20,051 nt of DNA from an uncultured Catenibacterium sp. (lineage in GTDB: Bacteria > Bacillota_I > Bacilli_A > Erysipelotrichales > Coprobacillaceae), in assembly GCF_900540665.1 (NCBI RefSeq), contig NZ_UQGV01000036.1:1-20051 (forward strand). Reading direction: 5' to 3'. The notes beneath the pieces are model-generated. The model saw nothing but the letters and a program-made list of their open reading frames with translations, made no database searches and had not been told where the DNA came from. The translations under genes were made by a program, and so were the position numbers. Below, piece after piece: positions 14,810 through 20,051 of this stretch. How positions within the stretch are numbered: position 1 is the first letter of the stretch; every line of letters starts with the position of its first letter.

Positions 14810-16879
14810 ATGGATAAAATAAGATGGAATCAATTGTTCACTCCTAGAACATTAAAAAGAGGATATGAACTGTACCAAAGTGGTGCAGTAGAAGACATTC
14901 AACATAATGAATATGCAATCAAAGGAAGCATATTTGACGATGATGACTATTACTCTATTGTTTATTTACGTGATGGAATGATAGAAGATATGGATTGCAG
15001 CTGTGAAAATGAAGATGAATATTGTGAACATATTGCAGCACTTCTTTATGCCTATGATCCTAAACAGACATATCAGTTCCATGATTTTCAAGAAGCCGAT
15101 ACTGATGAAAAGTATAAATCTGTAATCAGAGATATTATTACAGAGAGTGGAAGCTATAAACAGATGATCAATAAACTCATTTCCTATAAACGTTCAATTC
15201 TTCCTACAATAACCGAAGACTCTCTTGCATCACTTAATTTGGTGTTTGAAACATTTTATCTCATTTCATCTATTCCTGAAGAAAAAGATGATATCTTAGA
15301 AGAACTTAAGAATGATTTAAAAATAATCGTTTCCTGCAGTCATAATAAGAAGACTTTATTAGATGTATTTGAAAGAGAGTACCATTTCCATAAGTATGAG
15401 AAAGAAGATGAAGAATATCTCACTGAAGTCTTTCTAGAGTGTTTTAATGAAACAGAATTATATGAAGACAAGTACCGCATAGTGAATCATATGATTCTAG
15501 GTAGTGATGCTTTGAAAGATAACTGGGTTGGACGTATGCAATACTCTCGCTGGATAAGCATAGGATTAAAGATGATGCAGGAAGCACATCAATCCCATCA
15601 GGACATTCTTCATTTCCTTGATACATATCATAATTATCCACCTGTATTTATTCGATATGCGAATGCATGTTTAGAAAATAGAAATAATAATAAAGCTCTT
15701 GAAGTCGTTGAACTTGGATTAAAGTATCATCAAGAAGATGAAGATTTACTTAAGATGAAAAAGGAGATTTCACCTTGTTTAAATCTTAATATGATAGATT
15801 GGGCAGACCAGTTTACGGATGTCATCTTAAAACGTGGTTATGATTACTTTTATAAAAAGAAGATCAAGAAGCTTTATCAGGAGCCTTATGGTATTGCGGC
15901 TGTAGTAGAAGGATCAGATGATTATCATGTTACTATAGATTTAAAGGATAAACAGGTCACTGGTATGTATTGTGATTGTCCATATGCCAATAAAGGACAT
16001 CATTGTAAGCATATGGCAGCTGTACTTCTTGCATGTAGTGAATATGAAAATTATGATGATATCAAAGAAAAACTAGATATCAAGTTTATAAAAGAACTTA
16101 AAGAACGTATTCATACACTTCCAAGAGATCAATTAGAACAGCTCCTGTTTAATGAAATGAGATTCAATGAGTCTTTACAGCAACACTTTATTGATCTTAT
16201 TGAAACAACTACAATTCAAGATAAATACTTAGACTATCTAGTAGAACTGATAGATGATAATGAAGATCATATACCAACACTTTTAAAGAAATTGAAAAAG
16301 TATCTTCGTATCTCTTTAAGTAAACTTATATCAATACGTGATTACCAGACAGCACATGCGCTTATTGCCTGCACACTAAGTAAAGTCACATGTTTAGATC
16401 CGAAGAAAGAAGTCTATGAATTCCTTACAGATATCCATGAGTATTTGAGACAACTTATAAAGATCTATCCTTCTAGTGAAGAAGCCTTTAATGCAGTGAA
16501 GGAACTTTATAGTGACTGCTGTATGCCATTTTATGAAGGTGTGATTGATCCAGTACTCTTAAATGATTTTGATAGTAAGCAGTTCTATGATTTGAAGTTC
16601 AATCTTATTCATCAGAAGATTCTCTATTCATCTATTTATGATGACAGAGAACTCCAAAAGCTTATTTATGAACGTTGGACAAAATATGGTTTGGATTTAC
16701 TTATAGAATCAGGTAAAGAAGAATCAGTGATTCTTGATTATTTAAGTCAGTATGCAGATAGTGAAGCAGTACAAGTCAATTATGTTGATTACTATGTAAG
16801 AAAAGGTGACTATCAGAAAGCACTTGATATTTTAGATGAGCATACAGGTGAGGCTTATGAAGTAAAAAAACAAGAATAA
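14810..16879 (+). CDS. Two-motif SWIM zinc-finger protein, probably truncated at its C-terminus
   Basis: A 689-residue soluble protein with two SWIM zinc motifs (CxCx(n)CxH): Cys63, Cys65, Cys72, His74 and Cys388, Cys390, Cys399, His401. Each is preceded by a similar LKRGYELY / LKRGYDYFY segment, so the protein arose by internal duplication. The remainder is helical repeats. SWIM domains bind DNA or proteins; the bacterial role is unknown. The start is ATG 14810 after AGAGAGG. After the second motif only about 290 residues follow, ending abruptly after a TPR-like DYQKALDILDEH with a low-complexity GEAYEVKKQE tail. No terminator follows. The missing C-terminal part is just what the fragment at 1-484 encodes. 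The foreign-looking DNA begins right behind, so the real breakpoint may lie at 16845-16880, inside the last codons. Confidence 0.8.
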   Translation: MDKIRWNQLFTPRTLKRGYELYQSGAVEDIQHNEYAIKGSIFDDDDYYSIVYLRDGMIEDMDCSCENEDEYCEHIAALLYAYDPKQTYQFHDFQEADTDEKYKSVIRDIITESGSYKQMINKLISYKRSILPTITEDSLASLNLVFETFYLISSIPEEKDDILEELKNDLKIIVSCSHNKKTLLDVFEREYHFHKYEKEDEEYLTEVFLECFNETELYEDKYRIVNHMILGSDALKDNWVGRMQYSRWISIGLKMMQEAHQSHQDILHFLDTYHNYPPVFIRYANACLENRNNNKALEVVELGLKYHQEDEDLLKMKKEISPCLNLNMIDWADQFTDVILKRGYDYFYKKKIKKLYQEPYGIAAVVEGSDDYHVTIDLKDKQVTGMYCDCPYANKGHHCKHMAAVLLACSEYENYDDIKEKLDIKFIKELKERIHTLPRDQLEQLLFNEMRFNESLQQHFIDLIETTTIQDKYLDYLVELIDDNEDHIPTLLKKLKKYLRISLSKLISIRDYQTAHALIACTLSKVTCLDPKKEVYEFLTDIHEYLRQLIKIYPSSEEAFNAVKELYSDCCMPFYEGVIDPVLLNDFDSKQFYDLKFNLIHQKILYSSIYDDRELQKLIYERWTKYGLDLLIESGKEESVILDYLSQYADSEAVQVNYVDYYVRKGDYQKALDILDEHTGEAYEVKKQE

Positions 16880-16909
16880 TCCTCAAATCGATATATAAAT
16901 AAACGAATT

Positions 16910-17128
16910 ATGAATGAAAGAACAATCCAAATAGACGTAATTGGAAAAATAGAAGGTACTCAATTTATGAAGTGTAAGCTATATACAAATGAAAATATTG
17001 TCATTATCATGATGAATGAATTTGATTATGAACGGTTGAAAGAAGAAGGAATCTTCATAAGAGATGGCAAAAGTCGAGATTCAGCCGGGGTGTTGAATAC
17101 AACCAATACTTTCATCGAAAAAAATTAA
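16910..17128 (+). CDS. Small protein of unknown function (72 aa)
   Basis: I do not recognise this protein. It is a 72-residue, mostly beta-looking polypeptide beginning MNERTIQIDVIGKIEG, with a hydrophobic NIVIIMM stretch in the middle and a polar tail. There is no Shine-Dalgarno sequence before ATG 16910. It is the first gene of the plasmid-like segment and runs in the same direction as rep, 18 bases before the next gene. The 30 bases between the SWIM stop codon and this start show no terminator or promoter. Confidence 0.55.
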   Translation: MNERTIQIDVIGKIEGTQFMKCKLYTNENIVIIMMNEFDYERLKEEGIFIRDGKSRDSAGVLNTTNTFIEKN

Positions 17129-17146
17129 TACTCAAAACAAAAAAGA

Positions 17147-17464
17147 ATGATTATGGATAAAAAAGAAAAGAATTTTGCCACATACAAAGAATTTGCAAAG
17201 ATGCTTCGGGAAGTGGCAAACATATACTCTAAACTGGGTGACGAACCATTGTTGAAAGAAGGATATGAGTATAACGCCATTAGAGATGCTGTTCAGTATG
17301 TAACGAACAAACACGATTTTGGTTACTTTATACAGCCTTGGAAGGATGAGTTTCTACGTATGCCTTTTGATGTGACGAAGCGAAAAAAATGGGCTGATTA
17401 TGTGGCTGAATGCCATGCTACAGGAAAGGAAATAGATTACGATAATTATGATTGGGATAAATGA
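17147..17464 (+). CDS. Small protein of unknown function (105 aa)
   Basis: Unrecognised, 105 residues, soluble, rich in Lys, Asp, Tyr and Trp, predicted mostly helical; it ends in a very acidic/aromatic tail (YDNYDWDK). Two start codons are possible, ATG 17147 or ATG 17153 (giving MDKKEK); neither has a Shine-Dalgarno sequence. It sits in a run of small same-strand genes leading to rep, typical of accessory genes on a small plasmid or mobilisable element. No motif supports a specific role. Confidence 0.6.
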   Translation: MIMDKKEKNFATYKEFAKMLREVANIYSKLGDEPLLKEGYEYNAIRDAVQYVTNKHDFGYFIQPWKDEFLRMPFDVTKRKKWADYVAECHATGKEIDYDNYDWDK

Positions 17465-17497
17465 CCATAATTTTTCGAATAGTGTGAAAGGGAATAG

Positions 17498-17980
17498 ATG
17501 TCATATAATCAAAATATAGATAGAATGTTTATTGAATATAAGGTATATCGTAGGGTGTCAGATTTGAAGCCTTTTATATCTAGGGATGAACTTCCTTCTT
17601 GTCAGATGATTGGAAAAAAAAAGTTTGTAGGAAAAAAAGCAAAAATGGAGGCTGTTTATAGACTTACAGGGAAACGTTTGCCAGAAGACTATACAACAGA
17701 GCAGGTAAACAATTATCTTACGGTAGAGCTTTTTAATACGTCTTTATGGCATAAGTATAGAAAGATTTACAATGAAGTTTCCAATGAAAAAGAAATTGTT
17801 GTTGAGAACTATAGTTATCAATATACATTAGTTGTAGAATTAGCAAATAAATCGAATTTATCATTGGATGAAGGAAAAATCGTACATTTTGTTATGTGCG
17901 AACTGTTAGGAAATCCTTGTGAAACGTATAAAGGGATGAAAAACCCTATAATTTCTTTACGAAAAGATTATGATAGATAA
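17498..17980 (+). CDS. Unknown protein (160 aa)
   Basis: Unrecognised, 160 residues, soluble and basic in its first half (KKKFVGKKAKMEAVYRLTGK around residues 41-60), more mixed in the second. It is the only gene in the plasmid-like segment with a plausible Shine-Dalgarno (AAAGGG six bases before ATG 17498). Its end overlaps the start of the next gene by 11 bases, suggesting coupled translation. No catalytic or DNA-binding motif is recognisable. Confidence 0.6.
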   Translation: MSYNQNIDRMFIEYKVYRRVSDLKPFISRDELPSCQMIGKKKFVGKKAKMEAVYRLTGKRLPEDYTTEQVNNYLTVELFNTSLWHKYRKIYNEVSNEKEIVVENYSYQYTLVVELANKSNLSLDEGKIVHFVMCELLGNPCETYKGMKNPIISLRKDYDR

Positions 17981-18182
17981 AGCAAAAACATTAGATGAAT
18001 GCTTTAAGGAACTAATTCTTAAAAGAGGTTGGTCTAAAAATAGTCCATATGACCGCCGAACTGCATCAAGGCATAAAAAGCAATTCCTTGAAGGAACGTT
18101 GCCCGATGAATTTAAAAGAGTATATTTGCAAAGTGCTGGTTATACAATAGTGCAGCCGGAGCTTTGGCGACAGGAATTATAA
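17970..18182 (+). CDS. Small basic protein of a type common in Bacteroidota accessory DNA (70 aa)
   Basis: Seventy residues, helical and basic, with a pattern LILKRGWSKN, then RRTASRHKKQFLEG, then YLQSAGYTIVQPELW. I recall small proteins of this type from Bacteroides/Prevotella phages and mobile elements, where their function is unknown; this recollection was not checked. It overlaps the preceding gene by 11 bases and has no Shine-Dalgarno sequence. The basic helical middle could bind nucleic acid, which is a guess. Confidence 0.6.
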   Translation: MIDKAKTLDECFKELILKRGWSKNSPYDRRTASRHKKQFLEGTLPDEFKRVYLQSAGYTIVQPELWRQEL

Positions 18183-18192
18183 AACAAAGAAA

Positions 18193-18351
18193 ATGGACTG
18201 GAGGAACATAATAAGAAATCTATTAGAAATTATCATTGCTATTTTTAGAATGATTTTCATAGGGCTATTTTATATAGCCAAGTTTATGTTTGTGTTCTTT
18301 ATTCTACTTTTTTTTGGAGTATTAATCAGTCAAAATAATAAGCGATGGTAA
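18193..18351 (+). CDS. Small membrane protein (52 aa) overlapping the rep start
   Basis: ATG 18193 opens a 52-codon frame, MDWRNIIRNLL... ending ISQNNKRW. Residues 10-46 are almost wholly hydrophobic (one Lys and one Arg inside), enough for one long or two short membrane segments. Its stop codon overlaps the rep start as ATGGTAA (18345-18351), so translation of rep may depend on it. It fills the gap between the 70-aa gene and rep exactly. No ribosome binding site is visible. Function unknown. Confidence 0.5.
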   Translation: MDWRNIIRNLLEIIIAIFRMIFIGLFYIAKFMFVFFILLFFGVLISQNNKRW

Positions 18352-19502
18352 ATAGAGAAATAAAAGCCCGAAAACGTGCGGTGAAAGAAGAAAAAGAAGA
18401 AATAGACGGTGAGATTGTTAGAATTAGGAAAGGGCATCCTCGTACAAATCTTCCTGTGAAACTCCCAGAAAATCCCACATGGCTGAAACAACCTAATGTA
18501 GTTACATTAATGGCTGGTGATTTTAAGACAGTACAGATTAGAATCTTAATTGCTGTTATAGAGAAATTACAGAATGTCATAGAATTAAGTATTCAGCATC
18601 TAGATAAATATGGTACATCTATTCCATGCGAGCAATTATCCTTATTTCAAGAATATTCAGACCGTATAAGAGTAGATATTGCATATCGGGATTTGGGCGT
18701 TAATCCAGACCAATACAAGGAAGTAAAAAGCATGGTTCGTAAATTAATCAGTATTCCTGTAGAGTTTGATGTTAAAGACCCAATAACAGGTGAGGAAAGT
18801 TGGTCTATTACTGGTTTATTCACTAAGGCAAATATACCTAAAACTCCTTATTCAAGAGGTTTTTCTTTAGAAATGGACAGAGAGGTTGCTAAAGTTTTCA
18901 TTAATGTTGATAGAGGTTTTACACGCTATATAAAAGAGATAGCTTTAAGAGCGCAAAGTAGATATACAATAAGAATGTATATGCTGATTAGCTCATGGAA
19001 AGAAAAAGGTGGTTTTTCTATTTATGTGGATAGATTTCGGAAATTCTTAAAATTAGAAGATAAATACCCCGAATTTAAAGATTTGTATAAACGTGTAATA
19101 CGCCCTGTTTACGATGATTTGTTTGAACAGGCTGATTGCTGGTTTGAAATGGCAGAAGTTTATCGTAATTCAGGCGATACACAGCCTTATAAACTTAATT
19201 TCAAAGTTATTAAGTCTGCATTATCAAAGAAGGAAGAAGAACTATTAAAAGGACAAAAGAAGATGATAACGAATTTTTGTTCATTGCACTTTGCAATGAA
19301 GGACGAACATTTGCAGCAGTTTATTCCACAGATTACATTAAGCAACTATAAAGCTGTAGTAACTAAGATGCTTTATCTAGGCGAATATGTTAGAGATAAC
19401 TGGAATAAAATTTCAAATAAAGCAGAATATTGTTTATCCGTATTATTAAAAGAGGTAGAAATACTCCCCGGAATGATTGGAGAAGAAAAAGAAAATGAAT
19501 AA
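18345..19502 (+). CDS. Plasmid replication initiator, Rep_3 (RepB/RepA winged-helix) family
   Basis: A 385-residue Rep_3-type initiator (PF01051-like) that would bind the iterons directly downstream and recruit the host replication machinery. A basic N-terminal tail (1-45) is followed by the first winged helix: NVVTLMAGDF near 51-60, IRILIAVIEKLQ near 65-76, and DLGVNPDQYKEVKSMVRKL near 116-134. The second winged helix begins at SRYTIRMYMLISSWKEKG (205-222), followed by FRKFLKL and YPEFKDLYKRVIRPVYDDL, the most typical Rep_3 stretch. The C-terminal 90 residues are an additional helical region. There is no Shine-Dalgarno sequence at ATG 18345. The rep stop codon touches the first iteron. Size and style match Bacteroidota plasmid initiators; that taxonomic call is from memory. 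Confidence 0.88.
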   Translation: MVNREIKARKRAVKEEKEEIDGEIVRIRKGHPRTNLPVKLPENPTWLKQPNVVTLMAGDFKTVQIRILIAVIEKLQNVIELSIQHLDKYGTSIPCEQLSLFQEYSDRIRVDIAYRDLGVNPDQYKEVKSMVRKLISIPVEFDVKDPITGEESWSITGLFTKANIPKTPYSRGFSLEMDREVAKVFINVDRGFTRYIKEIALRAQSRYTIRMYMLISSWKEKGGFSIYVDRFRKFLKLEDKYPEFKDLYKRVIRPVYDDLFEQADCWFEMAEVYRNSGDTQPYKLNFKVIKSALSKKEEELLKGQKKMITNFCSLHFAMKDEHLQQFIPQITLSNYKAVVTKMLYLGEYVRDNWNKISNKAEYCLSVLLKEVEILPGMIGEEKENE

Positions 19503-19598
19503 AAGTTGGGTTTTTGTCCCTAAGTGGGGTCTAAAAGTTGGGTTTTTGTCCCTAAGAAGTTGGGTTTTTGTCCCTAAGAAGTTGGGTTTTTGTCCCTA
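19503..19598 (+). repeat. Iteron array I (four copies)
   Basis: The 20-bp iteron AAGTTGGGTTTTTGTCCCTA occurs exactly at 19503, 19535, 19557 and 19579. Starts are 32, 22 and 22 bp apart, about three and two helical turns, so all face the same side. The first copy starts at the base after the rep stop codon. Direct repeats of this size beside a Rep_3 gene are the binding sites of the initiator and mark the origin or its copy-control region. Confidence 0.9.
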
Positions 19599-19830
19599 AT
19601 TTTTTACTGTTATTTGTTGTTTTTCAAATGGTTACCATTCCATTTTTAAGGGTACTACCATCACTAGCTGATAAAAAAAACCTGATAATCATACCAAACG
19701 TAAAAAAGGAACTTTTCTTATTACATAAACCCATAAAAAAGGAACTTTTCTCATAATCTTAACACAAACTTTAGGGAAAAGAACATCTATTAACAAAAAA
19801 AGACGCTATATGATACAACTAATCAATCAA
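19599..19830. other. AT-rich origin-like spacer with an 18-bp direct repeat
   Basis: Gene-free DNA between the two iteron arrays. It holds two copies of TAAAAAAGGAACTTTTCT (19701-19718 and 19734-19751, 33 bp apart), each containing the short dyad AAAAG/CTTTT. The rest is AT-rich, suitable for strand opening. I find no convincing DnaA box and no protein-coding frame of substance. Confidence 0.6.
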
Positions 19831-20051
19831 AAGTTGGGTTTTTGTCCCTATCTAAAAAAAGCATATTTTAAAAAGTTGGGTTTTTGTCCCTATCTAAAAA
19901 AAGCATATTTTAAAAAGTTGGGTTTTTGTCCCTATCTAAAAAAAGCATATTTTAAAAAGTTGGGTTTTTGTCCCTATCTAAAAAAAGCATATTTTAAAAA
20001 GTTGGGTTTTTGTCCCTATCTAAAAAAAGCATATTTTAAAAAGTTGGGTTT
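19831..20051 (+). repeat. Iteron array II (42-bp tandem repeat, runs off the window end)
   Basis: The same 20-bp iteron recurs at 19831, 19873, 19915, 19957 and 19999, and a sixth copy at 20041 is cut by the window end. Every copy is followed by the same 22-bp AT-rich spacer (TCTAAAAAAAGCATATTTTA plus two A), making a perfect 42-bp unit, four helical turns. The distance from the last copy of array I is 252 bp, also a whole number of turns. Confidence 0.9.

Noticed and set aside
19568..19756. A 62-codon open frame within the iteron region
   Set aside because: It begins inside an iteron, reads through the repeats, has no ribosome binding site and its peptide is low-complexity; it is chance coding.
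19831..20051. Regular 42-bp tandem repeats that could be read as a CRISPR array
   Set aside because: The 22-bp spacers are all identical, so there are no unique spacers, no cas gene is present, and the same 20-bp core flanks a rep gene. They are iterons.
1..20051. tRNA, rRNA and insertion-sequence genes
   Set aside because: I found no cloverleaf-like sequence, rRNA segment, transposase or IS-type terminal repeats in the window, including at the 16.88-kb junction.

Overview
The window is a low-GC stretch made of two unlike parts. Positions 1 to about 16.88 kb look like ordinary chromosome of an anaerobic gut-type Bacillota, perhaps of the Erysipelotrichia / Coprobacillaceae type. This lineage guess rests on AT-rich codons, clear AGGAGG-like ribosome binding sites, compact TTGACA/TATAAT promoters, U-tract hairpin terminators and the gene set; it was not checked by any search. 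Positions from about 16.88 kb to the end look like a different genome. They hold small unrecognised genes that mostly lack a Shine-Dalgarno sequence, a Rep_3-type plasmid initiator and two arrays of a 20-bp iteron. The Rep protein, iteron layout and missing Shine-Dalgarno sequences suggest a Bacteroidota (Bacteroides/Prevotella-like) replicon.

Layout of the chromosomal part: the C-terminal fragment of a SWIM-family protein (1-484); a Ca2+/Na+ antiporter; a membrane-anchored XRE regulator whose start appears frameshifted; a PnuC-like transporter with an extra outer domain; elongation factor P; an SDR oxidoreductase; a PLP enzyme of the methionine gamma-lyase / aluminium resistance family, divergent from a LysR regulator; an NmrA-type NAD(P)-binding protein; an operon hypB - 893-aa iron-sulfur flavoprotein - hypA; a divergent MerR regulator and DUF362 protein sharing a control region with a textbook 19-bp MerR spacer; a MATE efflux pump; and a two-SWIM-motif protein that stops early, exactly where the foreign part begins.

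Layout of the foreign part: four small genes of unknown function (72, 105, 160 and 70 aa), a 52-aa membrane protein overlapping the rep start, rep itself (385 aa), then 550 bp of origin-like DNA. That DNA has four 20-bp iterons at 22/32-bp spacing, an AT-rich stretch with an 18-bp direct repeat, and six more iterons in a 42-bp tandem array that runs off the end of the window.

The most striking point is that the SWIM gene at 14.8-16.9 kb lacks the C-terminal region that the family normally has, while the first 484 bases of the window hold just such a C-terminal region without its N-terminus. The two pieces flank the whole chromosomal block in the order expected if the block were circularly closed through the plasmid-like DNA, or if two SWIM paralogues bound it. 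A chimeric assembly joining a Bacillota contig to a Bacteroidota plasmid is the simplest alternative. In the metabolic part the notable unit is the hypB-flavoprotein-hypA operon: nickel insertion factors without any hydrogenase gene nearby, wrapped around a large multi-cluster redox protein.
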